A DNA stretch of 64,000 bases from Nautilus pompilius (Eukaryota; Mollusca; Cephalopoda; Nautilida; Nautilidae): positions 372,001 to 436,000 of the forward strand of contig JACATO010000654.1 of assembly GCA_018389105.1 (NCBI GenBank), written 5' to 3'. The first letter of the stretch is position 1; every line of letters starts with the position of its first letter. Positions 1 through 11,878 of this stretch are shown piece by piece. Under the pieces are notes generated by a model. It was not told the origin of the DNA. It ran no database searches and saw nothing but the letters and a program-made list of their open reading frames with translations. The position numbers and the translations under genes were made by a program.

Positions 1-386
1 ATATTCTTGTTGTTAGCTAAACTCAGAATAACTCCCACTGCTCACAGACAAACTTTCTAAAGTAACATTCAGTATCTGCACCAGACATGCAAGCCCCCCC
101 CCCACCTCCCTCTCCTCATCATCTGGCCTCCAAAGTTACCCCACTCCATCGGCACAGGTGTCACGTGTGTGTCATGACAGCACCACTCAGAGTCAACAGA
201 ACAGCAGAGGAATTGTGGCAGCGCGGTAACTAACGCCATCGGGTGCCAAGATGTTCTCACAGAGTGGTATAACTTCAAAACAAGAGAGCACCATCTTTTA
301 CCAGGATTCCTCTCACCACACAAAATTTAATGTAGTTAAATAAAAACCTTCACTGTCAGTCAACAAATGCCTGCATACAGTATAAG
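1..386. other. Noncoding flank, no gene recognised
   Basis: AT-rich sequence with a short poly-C run near 97. Short open frames here have no splice signals or recognisable protein similarity. It ends at the target duplication of the hAT element that follows. Confidence 0.5.
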
Positions 387-394
387 CACTAAAC

Positions 395-931
395 CAGTGA
401 TTCTCAACCCTTCCTCTGTCATCTACCCCCTTGGCTTGATGTATTTTGCCATTTACCCTCTTACTCCCATGCAAAAAAATGTATAGCCGGCATAGAGGCA
501 AAGAAAAAAAGATGATGGAACAACTTTATTATTAATAATAATAAGAGGAGGAGGAAATTTATTTACAATTGAAAGACAACAAAATAAATAAAATCTTAAC
601 AATAAAAGGAGTGTTTTCAGAACAATTTTTTTGGGATAAAATATATGAACAATTTTGTTTTTATGATTCATAAATTTTGAATGAATATATATGATTTTAT
701 TATCAAAAACAATGGAATTTTAGAGTTATGGTAGATAGTACATCCTACATCAAAGGGGAATGCATCCCCCAAGGATCTATGCCCATGCCAGCCATAATTT
801 TTCTAATACAGGCTGACCGGGTATAGTGTATTACAGAATTAATACTTAATTTGCAGGTATGATATATTTACCCTCTGCCATGTAAATTTTTATCCCCAGG
901 AGGTAAATTTACCCCTGGTTGAGAATCACTG
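395..931. mobile_element. Non-autonomous hAT element with perfect TIRs and TSD
   Basis: The element begins CAGTGATTCTCAACC (395-409) and ends with its exact reverse complement GGTTGAGAATCACTG (917-931). It is flanked by the perfect 8-bp direct repeat CACTAAAC at 387-394 and 932-939. An 8-bp target duplication and CAGTG-type ends are typical of hAT transposons. The 537-bp interior has no transposase-like frame. It holds an AAT-rich and AGG-rich stretch near 530-555, so this is a deletion derivative or MITE that needs a transposase supplied from elsewhere. Intact ends suggest a fairly recent insertion compared with other elements in the window. Confidence 0.9.
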
Positions 932-939
932 CACTAAAC

Positions 940-3900
940 AAATATGGATTTAACCCTTTACCTTCAGAAAGTATCAAGGGGAGATAACTTTTTAGATAAA
1001 TCTATCCAAACCTACAGTAATCCTAGAAATCTAAGCTGTGATGTCAGCATCTCTCCGTCTAAATCTGTTACAAAGAGCCATTTGTGCTTTTCCCTTCTAA
1101 TAGGTACTCACTACCTCTAAACCCCTGTAGAACTGTACATTTTTGACAAACAACTTAGAACTTACAGTAAAAACCTATTTACAAGTTTAAAATAGTGTGT
1201 ACATAACAAAGTCATGCTTGTTTTTATTGTTTTTTTTTATTTACAGAGTTATTTCTCCCTTGTACAGTTCAGACAAAGATGGCAGGATTTGGCATGATGT
1301 CAGTCATCCTTACACTGGCCAGACGAGTCATTAGTTAAATAAAATGGCACCCACAAACACAGCATACCTAACTAAAGTTTAAATGTCGGTTCGATCATAT
1401 CCAAATTCTAGAAGATGCTAAAAGTATGCCAGTAAGCCTGTGAAACAAGTACAGAGTCATTAAACATGGGTTAATCTTAATGCCATCAGTTTACATGAAG
1501 GAATTCTGATGCAAAATTAGCTCATATTTTTGTATCTCCATAGATGGTGACCTTGACACAGTGGTGGTATGAGGCTATAAGAGTAGGGATGGATCTCCCA
1601 TCCACCTGGGATATTTGTGGTTAAAAAATTTGGAAATTCAAGGATCTTAATTACAATAAATGACAATGCTTGGGCACATGAATACAGGTAAGTAACTAGA
1701 TTACTATGACTACTAAATAAAGAACTGAGTGTTATTTTATTCAAACAACAAGTTGTTTAGTGACATGTTTCATGTACCTGGTATTCAGAAAACTTAAAAC
1801 ATTCTACCCCCACTCTACCTAGAAACGTCTAACTCGCCACTGCCACCACAGCACACTAAAGTTGCGCCAAATCAATCATGTGACACAAAACATGCATGGT
1901 TAGTGGACTCCAGGATCTTTCTCCTTTTCTTTTCCTAATAAGAACAGGATTTACAGGTTGTTTTTTTTTTTTAAAATAACAAAAGGCAAACAACTAAAAT
2001 TCTGATTTTAAGCCAGAATTGTGTAATTTGATCAGTAACCTTGAGTCGATCCACTACAGGTAAACAGAAATATAAATTTAAAGTAAGGAAAAATTTATAT
2101 CACTGCAGAGTTTCAAACTCACAGTAGGAAATGGCCAACAGCATTTAACAATTCTGAGTGCCCTAGTTTTATACACATGAACTAATTTAATAAAAACACC
2201 AACACAATGCAAAGAGAAAAGAGAAATACCAACTTATGCATACACATCTATATCATATTGTATTCTACTCATTGTCATAGTTTAACAAAAAAGGTACAGT
2301 GAACATGAAAACATAGAAGAGCAGAACAAACGATAAAGATGAACACTGTATGTTGGAAAGACATACTATACTTTTTAAAAACTTCATTTTAAACATTTCT
2401 GATGGTTAGTATCTGAATTCCAAAGAACTGTACCAACAAACCAGCCAGCCATCATCAAAGGGTTAACACAAAAGGTGAATAATTCAAGATGCTAGGGTCA
2501 TCCAAATAAAAACTGGCTGAAATAGCATCATTGTAATGGTGAGAGAGCCAGCTTTCAGCTGAACATCCATAGAACATTGGAAATGTTGCTCAAATTTCCC
2601 CACATTTCTAATAGTTTAGAATGTTTTTCAAATGCAGTGTTTTAGATAATGACAACAGAGATTTAAAAAAAACAACAAAACAACACACGCACACACATGC
2701 ACTAGGGTTGTTTAAATTAAATTCAGCAGAAAATAAAATCACTGCAATGGTATCCAGGTTGGGCTTCATTTAAACAACGCCAGTAATACATATCTCTCAA
2801 TTCTTGCCCAATTAACATTTAAGCAGTTATTTGATAAAGTGAACACAGGCTTACAAAAGATTCATCAAAAACAAAACAGAGTTTCTTTTTTTTGGAAATT
2901 GTCTTGTTTTTTATTGATTACCACCCAAAATTACCCAGCTCCAAAAGATCAGCTGATTTAGTTAGAGATAACAGTGCTGTCTGGAAGAGCAATAAGACAG
3001 CATACCATATATAGCATTTGATCTTGTCATTTCTTTTGCAAGTAGATATGCAGCCCTTTTTGGTGACAAGATCCTACTTAGCCCCACCCTTTCCTGTACT
3101 TCAATAAAATAATATGAGAACAGAAGTCACATTACCTACCAGACTTACGAAGTGGCACCACTAGCTAGCGAGACAACATCTGTGGCCCTTTTAACTCAGT
3201 ACTACATTTATAAGCAGTAAATGGCAGCTATCCTGCCACTCTGTAGCCCATGTTTTATAACAAATCCTGATTCCTATTTGGGTAAACTATGCTAGAGTTT
3301 CTTCTTGACCTACTACCATGTGATGCTAACTGGCAAGCTTGAAGAAAAAGATTAAGTTTCAGCAAATCTGAAAATAACTTGTTGTCAGGTAACATTGAGC
3401 ATCCATCACAAATTGCTCAGGTTGCCTACAAGGTGACAGACATGCTCCTTGTCCTTGATGCACTCTGAGAACAACACTAGAATGAGTCTAAACTTCTGTT
3501 AAGCAAACAAGATTCCATTGCATATTAATTTGCTACAGATACATAGATTAAAAGAATGTTTTGTTTCCTCCCACCCTGATACTGCCCAGATTGGAAGGTG
3601 TACAAGATAACATTATGACCACTCAGGACCATCTGCCTGTCTGGTCTTAATAAGGCTCAAGAGAGAATGTCTGTTGGTTCATTACAAATAAACTGAAACC
3701 AGCTGGTGAACAGTTAGCCAGATACAGAAGAGCTATGCAGGGTTGGCTGATGCCTGGGTTCTTGGCAGAATCTTGGGAGAGCTCATGTTGCATCTCTGTG
3801 CATAACACTGCTTGCTACCTGGGGCTCAATAAACAAAAGTATTGGGTATCAGAATGCAGATACCTCACAGCCATAGATAAAGCTTCAGTCAGACCTTTAA

Positions 3901-5915
3901 GCTGCTTTGTTTGTTTATTGTTTTTCCTTTATGCTGGACTCCTGGAAACATTTAAAGAACAACAACTTTTTTTTAAACTGTAGACTTAACACCAATAATG
4001 AAGGATGAAGAACAAAGCCAATAAATTAAAATAGTTCCTGAATAAAATAAAGTAACAATCATTATTAACTTAACTAAATCATTCTTAAAACTGCCATTTC
4101 AGTTTAGAAAAAAATTAAACATCTCTCTGTGTCAGAAGATATACAACAAAGAAATACCTAAGGATGAATTTTTTAAATACCATTAATAAAGGTTGTTTTG
4201 GGTGTTAGCATCATTTAATAAGAGAATTATTAACCCCATTCACAGCAATATTTTTAACAGTAATCAACTTAGATACATTTTAATTGCTATTTGTTTTTTT
4301 TTTAAATTATTTTAGTTTGGTGCAGTTGAAAATAAAAATAAATATACATGTCAATTAAATTGCGCTTCTCCCTTAACTAATTATGTGTGAGATATTAATA
4401 AAAATAATACCATAACTGGAATTTCTTGTTAGGATACAAAGTTAAAATTGAAGAGTTCAGATTTTTTGTTACAAATAAAATTCCTTAAGATGGTTTATCA
4501 ATTACTGCTGTAAAAAAGGAAAGTAAGATTCAGGCCTGGCCATTGGTACACTTCTAAAACTTACAATAACAAGGCTACAATTTGTAAGTAAAACAATTCT
4601 GTGCTTATCAAGTGCTTCACTGCTTTCCATTAACTCGTCATTAATAAAGAGTAAAGTTCCTTTTAAATTATTCTAAATTTTGAAACTCTAAAGGTTTAAA
4701 ATTTACTGCAGCCTATGAATTCTTAATCGAGTAGTGCAACTTCTCAAAATGTTTTCACTTGCCCTCCCACCTCTGGGAGTCTTGTATAAGTCCTGTTGGC
4801 TTCCAGGGTCCTTGCAGCAAATCTTATGCGAGTTATTAAAGAAATAAAAAATTTTTCACAAAGTTTGGAAATAAAAAAAAAAATACATCTGGGCATGACA
4901 ACAGCATATGCTTACACCTTCGGATTTCCACTGGGGCTAGATAAGTAGAGTTATGGATAAACATGAATAGCTAACTGGAATGGTAAAAGGGGATCAAATG
5001 GTGATGAAAAAGTGAAAAATCCTCAATGTGATTCACTTCAGTTTGCAAAAGAGAGAGTGATGTAAATGAATAAAAATAATGATAGATACCTATAGAGGAG
5101 ATGTGCCTGTGCTGTTCAGTTCACCTTAGAGGTAGACTGCTCGCAAGCTGAAGCAAGCAAAGCAATGATAAGGGAGGAATGTCACCCAGGGTCCAGTGTT
5201 CATTTGATACAAAGGCAAGATATTTATAGTAACACTGACAAATCTAAACCCTGTTCCAGTCACTCTGACACCTGTGTGTGTGCCAAGACTCCCTGAGCAA
5301 ACATAAACAAGCCAGCCATGGAAATCAAGAGCTGAAGGCAGGCTACCTAACACTATCACCTGTAAAGGGGTACTCATCATTTAATGTTTTCAGACTTCTC
5401 TGCTGGATGGGATAAAATACAAATTTAGTTCCTCCATCCAAAAAGACAGTAGTGGGAGAAGAAGCCTGCTTTTCTTAATCACCCTCCCAGAGCTCTGCAG
5501 TGGAAATTTAATTCCTGGCAGGCATCAATGCAGGTGAAAGCAGTGTCCAACAACACCTTAGGTACCCCATAGGTTTATTGGTACAACTACACCCCCTACC
5601 ATGTATTTCCAGGCAATTACTATAGGCATTAATCCTGTCCAACAAAGAACCATGTTCAATTATCAGTTGTTGGTTATACTATATTTCATTTTCCCATTTA
5701 ATAATATTAAATTTATATATAAAACCACTATTACTAAGGAAGCCGAAATAAGCAATACTTTTGAAGTGTAACCCATACACTACTAAAATTACAAAGGGGA
5801 AATAACCAACTCTTTTTTTTTTTTTAAATCTGTATCAGATAAAATCACTCTTAAAGATATGAAACTAAATGAGACTTACTCAGTTTCCTTGGTTTGATAA
5901 TGTTGAAGTACTTAC
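940..5915. other. Intron or intergenic DNA left of gene A exons
   Basis: AT-rich sequence with poly-A and poly-T runs. Molluscan-type AAGGGAGATAACT-like motifs lie at 975-990, 1246-1262 and 5791-5806. One palindromic mini-element is listed separately. A 3' continuation of gene A should lie in or beyond this stretch, but apart from the weak candidate exon at 5.9 kb I could not pick out an exon with both splice signals and an open frame. Confidence 0.4.
2700..2787. repeat. Palindromic mini-element, copy 1
   Basis: The left arm begins CACTAGGGTTGTTTAAATTA and the right arm reads GGCTTCATTTAAACAACGCC. Read as reverse complements they match at about 19 of 27 positions around a loop of roughly 30 bases. 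At least five further copies with the same arm consensus occur in the window (see 7743, 8917, 9875, 24131 and 37361), so this is a dispersed, MITE-like foldback family and not a chance palindrome. Confidence 0.6.
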
Positions 5916-5972
5916 CTGGAAGGCATTTCGGGTTACAAAATGGAGTTGTAATGGAACAAACAGCTTCACTGG
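5916..5972 (-). CDS. Weak candidate exon, possibly gene A exon 4
   Basis: On the minus strand a pyrimidine-rich stretch ending in CTCAG at 5973 precedes an open segment that runs into the good donor CCTTCCAG/GTAAGTAC (exon end 5916). The 57-nt version enters and leaves in phase 1, the phase in which the exon at 6.69 kb ends. An alternative acceptor at 5969 gives a 53-nt exon with a different, hydrophobic reading (includes KLFVPLQLHF). Neither peptide is recognisable. The donor is convincing; the acceptor and the link to gene A are inference. Confidence 0.22.
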
Positions 5973-6692
5973 CTGAGCCAAGATGAACAAACCACAAATC
6001 CCACTTCTACATTTAAATCAGCGCAATAACAAAATTAAATCCATGGAATCACACTTTTCCTTTTTTTTAAATGATGCATATTCCACCATGAAATGCAAGA
6101 ATACAACACTAGAACCATTAAATAACTAAATTTTTTGCTAAGTATCAAAAGAATAGTATTGTAGTAAAACTTAGTCTCCCATTGATACTTTCTCAACAAG
6201 GGCTAACTTAGTTTAAAAGTGACTGACAAACATTTAGGTCTATGTTATAAAAACTTGTCTCCAGATACAAAAAAAAATATCAGTAATTGAAATCTTCCTG
6301 TTTATACCAAGAACATCTGCATAATGGATTATGACAGAGAAATACTAGGTTTATAGCAAATTGTTAGGTGAAGAGACTGTATGGATGGAGTTACAGGAGT
6401 TCACAGTTCAATTAATGGTGTCCACACTGTAAGCAACAATGATAAAATTAGACAAAGAATCCATCTACTTTGTCCTTAAGGATGAAATTAGATCTCACTA
6501 AACTTTACAAAATAACTTGAGAGATGTATACTTGTTAAAGTCACAAATGTAAATCATACATTAATTCCAGTACCATGAATAAAGTTAGTAAAATAAACAG
6601 TTTTCAAGCAAATCATACATTGAAGATTTTACTGTAGCTCAGCGAGACTCTTGATTGCAGGTTCAAACGGTGTCACTTCATCCCTGACTTAC

Positions 6693-6745
6693 CACGGTTA
6701 GCATCCTTCCCAAAAAAGTCTGTTTCTTTTTCCTTAATCTGTTTT
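6693..6745 (-). CDS. Gene A coding exon 3 (unidentified protein)
   Basis: A 53-nt minus-strand exon between an AG at 6747-6746 and the strong donor CCGTG/GTAAGTCAGG (exon end 6693). It enters in phase 2, exactly as the upstream exon leaves, and continues the frame as KQIKEKETDFFGKDANR, ending in phase 1. The intron separating the two exons is only 156 nt. The peptide is charged and then turns to DFFGKDAN; I do not recognise the family. Support comes from the phase match, the donor consensus and the closed alternative frames. The acceptor has a poor pyrimidine tract immediately upstream, which is the weak point. Confidence 0.5.
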
Positions 6746-6901
6746 CTATTTCATTAAAAAATAATAATAATTTAAATAATATTGTTATCTTTTTAAAAAA
6801 GAACAAAATTAATTGCATTTATTGCGGGGCAGAGGCAATTCTATGCACGAATCTTCTAAAATCTGGTTTTCTGCACATGCTGACTAAGGGAGTCTACTCA
6901 C

Positions 6902-6966
6902 TCAGCAACAGGTTCCTGCTCCCGCCTCCTACGGCGCGCTGCACGGCGTTCTTCCAGTGAGCTCAT
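6902..6966 (-). CDS. Gene A start codon exon, Arg/Glu-rich N-terminus
   Basis: The minus-strand exon spans 6902-7007. A long T/GT-rich tract ending TTTTTTTTTTAG gives an excellent acceptor, and the exon ends GCTGA/GTGAGT, a good donor. The ATG at 6966 has A at -3. An in-frame TGA three codons upstream (6975-6973) makes it the translation start, so the first 41 nt of the exon are 5' untranslated. The coding part is 21 codons plus 2 nt: MSSLEERRAARRRRREQEPV then A. Nine of the first 20 residues are Arg or Lys, suggesting a basic helical extension. A short ATG-bearing second exon after an untranslated first exon is common in muscle and cytoskeletal genes. Molluscan troponins carry Arg/Glu-rich extensions, but I cannot identify the protein from this much. 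Confidence 0.6.
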
Positions 6967-7742
6967 TCTGGATCAGGGGATTGAAAAACGTCGAAAAGAA
7001 AAGAGATCTAAAAAAAAAACACACAAAAAAAACACAATTAGTATTTAGCTTCATGTTTGCTTGTTTTTTTTATTTGCTCCCTACCTAGATGCTGAAAGAA
7101 AAATCCAGATGGATGAGTTACGCATCCAGAGGCAGCTGGAGCCAAACCAATTAGAATTTAGTCCACCTTCCCTCATATTATGACAAGAGGGTAACTACTC
7201 TAAATAATAAGGCACCCCAAGAGGAGGGGCCCCCTCCCAACCTGGATTCAGCTTCCTAAACCAAGTGGAAGAAAGCAGGGTGCAGAGCTTAGGTGCCTGC
7301 CTTCTGCAGAAAAAGTCCCTCGCTACATGTTAATGTCTTGATGTTTTTTACTCTAATAAGTCATCTGTATTTCAATGCTAATGTTCAAAAATAAGAAAAA
7401 AATTCCCATTAGCTACAGGAAGTCCTCCAGTGGTCCTTAATAATGTATACAGGAAGATGTAATTATTTAAATGGTTTTCATTGATGTTCCTTACAAATCT
7501 AGCCTCACTTCTCTTGCTTCCGCTTATAATAATCATCAACTTGATGCATAATCCAAATATAGTAACAAGCAATAATTTCCATTGGAAAATTTCTACTAGA
7601 AATAACAAAAGTATTATAAGATCTAGCAGATTAGTGTAGCACACTTGCTCGACATGATGGCAGCTGTGGTTCAGTCACCCACACCATGTGAGATATCCAA
7701 CCAATGGCATGATTTCTCTCAGTGGGCACTATGGTGGCACAT

Positions 7743-7828
7743 TTGCTAGGGACATTCCAGTGAAACCTGACTGGATACAATTATGGCCATGCTATTTTGG
7801 CCTGGTTTCATTCAAATGCCCCTAGTAA
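7743..7828. repeat. Palindromic mini-element, copy 2 (best preserved)
   Basis: The left arm TTGCTAGGGACATTCCAGTG and the right arm GGTTTCATTCAAATGCCCCT are inverted copies with about 21 of 27 matching positions, enclosing roughly 32 bases. This copy defines the family consensus best: the right end reads GGTTTCATTCAAAYRCCCCT followed by AGTAA. Confidence 0.65.
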
Positions 7829-8916
7829 TTATTCCACATAATTTTTTTTTTTTAGTTAATTTGACAGAATCAGAAATTTTCTTTCTTGCCTATTTAGTAA
7901 CATTCATCTTTAAATGCATAATTACTCAAATCTTCCCCATCCCATATCTGCCATTCTACAGATAATAAAATATCAAAACATCTTTACAATTGAGAGCTGC
8001 AAGGGATGTTCAGCTCCCTCGTATCAATTAACTACACTGAATCTTAGAAGAATTACAAAAGCTATAAAATGTGGTTAAGATAAACTTTAATATCACATAG
8101 CATGAGATTATTACACATTAAAAAGTAAGGAACAGTAGTAGTTTGTTTAGATAAATAGGAAATCTGTGTGAAGTTCTTTATTGTATATCTATACCTTTTA
8201 ATCACTGAATCTGAGGTTTATTATTTCTAAAACAGAAATATGACACTATGATTATTGTATGACCTTGACATTTTAAGTTAATGTCACCTTCAATAAGGTG
8301 CAAATGCTAAAATGGAATTTGGTTAGCACACATTCAACCTGATGAGAATTATCAACAATTTTTTACTACGGAATTCCAGCTTTGTAAGTAACCCATTTAA
8401 AACAAGTCTCCCTCTCAGGATTTAGTTCCACCTTTCATTCTCATTGTTGATTTTTGTTTTATCTTTAAATCGATTAAAGCAGCAAAATAACAATAGATTA
8501 AGAGAGAAAAAACAATGTATTACTGTACATATTTAGAAATCAAATTAAAACTGTAGGCACAGATATCATTGTTCAACAACTAGTCCCTAATCTACGTAGC
8601 AAGGAAAACCTATTAGAGGGTTTGTCGTGCCATTCCTTTTTCATTCCAAGAGCAGGAAACTGAAGGCGGCTAAAGGTAAAGATTCTGAGAAAAAAATAAC
8701 AAGCTATGTGAACAGATGATGAAATCTATCAGCTTTCTTTTCTTATTTTTAATATCTGATTGTCATTGTAACTGAAAAATGCCTTAAAAAGAAAAATTAA
8801 AATATTAGGCACATTAAAATAAAGTGATTCCACCTTTTCTAAATGCTGATAATGTGTCACATTAATAATATTTACAATTCTGTATGAAGCTTGAAGGCTA
8901 GCTGGTATTTTTTATG

Positions 8917-9002
8917 TTACTAGCAGCTTTCAAATGAAACCAAAACCAGATACCATCACGGAGATGTTATTTCAGGTGAGCTTCATTTTAACGCCCCTAA
9001 CA
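8917..9002. repeat. Palindromic mini-element, copy 3
   Basis: Starts TTACTAGCAGCTTTCAAATG and ends CTTCATTTTAACGCCCCTAA. The arms match at about 16 of 24 positions when inverted. Length and internal spacing are the same as in the other copies. Confidence 0.55.
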
Positions 9003-9874
9003 TCAGAATCAAAACATCTAGAGAAACATTCACTCACTCAAAAATACTCTTTTTCTCCCCACCCTTCCATTCCCTCCCAGGTAGTTATGCCAAAACAGTT
9101 GGAGAGACCATCTGTTGTAGGAGTGAACTAGTCCAGAATACATTTCTCCTAGTTTTACCCAACAAGCCTAGAGAAGCAAGAGGATCAGACTAAATACAGA
9201 GATGAGAACTCTTACTGACTTCTTGAAAATGGGTGGTATCTATTATCCAGGTAGGTTCCTTTTTCTGCAATTTCAAAGAAAGATCAGCTGTTTACTGTAC
9301 TTCCAGTTGTGTTGTGAAACACATTAAACTATTCCTTATTTTACACTATCATTGGTAATTGCATTCTTTTATGGATCAGCATGACTAATTCACAGGTATG
9401 TTTATTCAGCTAGTCAGAGCTGTTAACACTGGTTTTATATTACAGTGGGAAATCCATGTAACTACAGATGAACCTAGAGCTTGAAATAGAGTAGAATGGG
9501 GGAATCTAAAAAACCCAGCAATAAATCATGTGACACATTACTTTTAATAGCAAAATGGCTGCAGTTAAAAGTAATAGCATTTGGTGTAACACATTATTAA
9601 ATTGATCAAAATTCAAGTAAAACTAACACAATCACACTTCCATATCAGCCACAATAGAGCAGTCTCCATGCAGCTTTGTGTTCAGTAGGATAAATACCGC
9701 ACAATACTCTAGTGGCTTCAGATTACCCCAGATACTCAAAACAACTTTGCAGTTAGCTACAAATGAGTGCTGTGCTACTAAATTAAACATTAATGAACTG
9801 TTTAGTAACTCTCTCTTATTTCCTCCTGATATTATAAATATGCTGCTAAACAAACTTTTTATTCTAGAAAAGCA

Positions 9875-9958
9875 TACAGGGGATGGTAAAATAAAAACCA
9901 ACTAAAATAACATTGCTGTAATAGTATCTGGCTGAGTTTCATCTGAATACCCTTAGCA
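9875..9958. repeat. Palindromic mini-element, copy 4 (decayed left arm)
   Basis: The right arm GAGTTTCATCTGAATACCCT follows the family consensus. The left arm (CAGGGGATGGTAAAATAAAA) is eroded but lies at the expected distance. Confidence 0.45.
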
Positions 9959-10189
9959 ATGACTTTGTTCTCTAGTCTCATTCCCATCTCAAATATGGAA
10001 CAGAAATTTGCAGCAGCTATGTACATAATCCAAATCTAGTTCCTCTCTGTCAATAATTTAGAAACCCTTCCCACAACGTAATGTCACAAACACTTAAAAC
10101 TACCGAGGAGAAGAAATCGATAAAATGTTTGTCAATCTTCAAAAGCAGATACAAAGCTAATTCTTTTGCTGTCATACATTTTTGGCTAA

Positions 10190-10440
10190 TGGGAAGGTTA
10201 GGTGCGTCGGGACCGGTTTACGGACTTGACATGCCAAGGCCTTTTTTCCCAAGATTGGTTTTTGGTTGGGGAAGCGGTCACTCTAACATGGTGCGCCCCT
10301 AACTCTGGCCGCCAAGGCGGCCAGCTACACGAGGTGCTTCAGCACCTCAACCCAGCCTTTTAGGCCTTTATGGGAGCTTGCTCCACACCAGGTTTCGGCC
10401 TCACACAGCTTCGGCCACCAACCTCCATTCCCTTCTCCTC
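10190..10440. other. GC-rich block with four consecutive perfect hairpins
   Basis: A GC-rich island in AT-rich surroundings. Within 79 nt it holds four exact short inverted repeats: TGGCCGCC-AA-GGCGGCCA (10306-10323), GAGGTGCT-TC-AGCACCTC (10331-10348), GCCT-TTT-AGGC (10355-10365, with flanking CCCA/TGGG that extends it loosely) and GGAGC-TT-GCTCC (10373-10384). Further GGCC repeats follow to 10420. The DNA or its RNA would form a row of stem-loops. There is no plausible protein frame and I recognise no family. A fragment of a retrotransposon untranslated region or a structured RNA are both possible. Confidence 0.55.
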
Positions 10441-11662
10441 GGAGATACACACGCATACAAGAACTTTCACACGCACCCTCACGCAAGCACCACAAAAAGA
10501 AGTTTTTTTAGTGCGATTTCATTACAGCTAAGTTTTATTATATTTTCCTTTTTTTTTCAAGCAGTTTACTTCATCACCATAGTGATTTGATAACTAAGCA
10601 TTCAGAAGCAACCAATAACAAATGATCAGAAGCTAAAAGAGTTTTTAAGCTTTGCATTGTGGGAATGTTTTTCTAAATTATCAGCAGATAAAAAAAGATT
10701 TAGATTGCCTGCACAACAGATTTAAATTCAGAAGTTTTAAATCATAAACAAAGTTAAACTGAAAAATATAAAATCACAAAATGTGAAATAAGAAACGATG
10801 AACATCTGCAACATTCACTTTTATCTGCATCACACAGCTTTAAATGCTTACTATTTGGAAATTGTTACCATAGATGCCAGCTACTTTCAGTTTAACTCAT
10901 CTATAATTGTTTACAAAAACATGAATGTTGAAATAAAACTGACAAATTGAAGATGGCTTGGTGCTTAGTTTTGCAAACACTGCTGACACATTCCAGAGTC
11001 CCTAAAATGGTTAATGACCATTTTATTTAGGACAGCTTGACAAATGTAGCCCAACAAAGTATCAGATGATCTTTCGCCATTATGGCATTGTTTATGATTC
11101 ACACCTTCAAAAATCAGATGCGTTCCTCAGAAAATCTAGTTAGTTCGTTTGTTTATTTTAGTCTGATCCTTTGCATTTGTATTCATTAAGAAAAATAGCA
11201 CCAGGAGATACCATACTGAACTCACATGGACAACTAATTCATTCCTTAAAAAGTGACATTCTTCTGGAATCAAATATGTTCTTTTCGTAATTTTTTTTTT
11301 TTTTAAATTTAGGGATTATAATGTTAAAGGTTTTATGTTGGACAATGAATAGATTTTGGAGAACTGTCCTCAGATTATAATTGGAACGTAAGCATTCATT
11401 TAATCATACTTGATAATCAGGAAGATTTCTTTTATTACCTTTAGCTGCACATAAAGCTAAGAATAATGGATTGTGATTTTTAAATTATAAAACATCATAC
11501 TTCATTAGAAACTAAGAAGAGCAATTGATTCTTTCTTTGTGTTCACATCACATTTATTGTTTTATGGAATCCTCTTTTCTAAAATTAATGTAGATCAACA
11601 GCATTCTGATTCAATGATTTCAAAATATGGCTTCCTGCTACTCTTTTAATTATTCACTGACA

Positions 11663-11878
11663 TGTGGACTACTAGTCTGCTAAGGTCGATGGCCGAGCCC
11701 AGCTCCATTAGTCATACCTCCCTGGCATGGTTTCTTCTCATTCTTCTTCACCAGCCAGCCACGTGGGGTTTCCTCCCACATCTCCAAACAACCGCTTCTG
11801 GGTGCCGTAGGAGCACGGTTCTCACCAAAGCATGACGCTGTGCCCTGCTACTCGGACGCAGCACCATGCTGGGATTTT
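11663..11878 (+). mobile_element. tRNA-derived SINE copy
   Basis: The head resembles tRNA promoter boxes (AGTCTGCTAAGGTCGATGGC followed by a weak B box). The body carries the family core: CATGGTTTCTTCTC, then CACCAGCCAGCCACGTGGG, then TTTCCTCCCACATCT. The same core recurs at 13.9, 22.1, 30.0, 35.1, 38.4, 46.5 and 55.4 kb. Confidence 0.6.

Noticed and set aside
1279..1338. Short plus-strand frame MAGFGMMSVILTLARRVIS
   Set aside because: Nineteen codons, no supporting splice or promoter signal.
3140..3200. Minus-strand GTAAGTCTGG donor near 3145
   Set aside because: All three frames of the preceding segment are closed within a plausible exon length.
6640..6680. tRNA-like A and B boxes (GTAGCTCAGCGAGA and GGTTCAAACGG)
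   Set aside because: The boxes are too close together for a tRNA and no cloverleaf can be drawn; at most a SINE scrap.
7090..7190. Plus-strand acceptor-like site followed by a charged, coiled-coil-like peptide (DAERKIQMDELRIQRQLE)
   Set aside because: It lies antisense in the intron just upstream of gene A's start exon, has no donor, and is short enough to stay open by chance in A/G-rich sequence.
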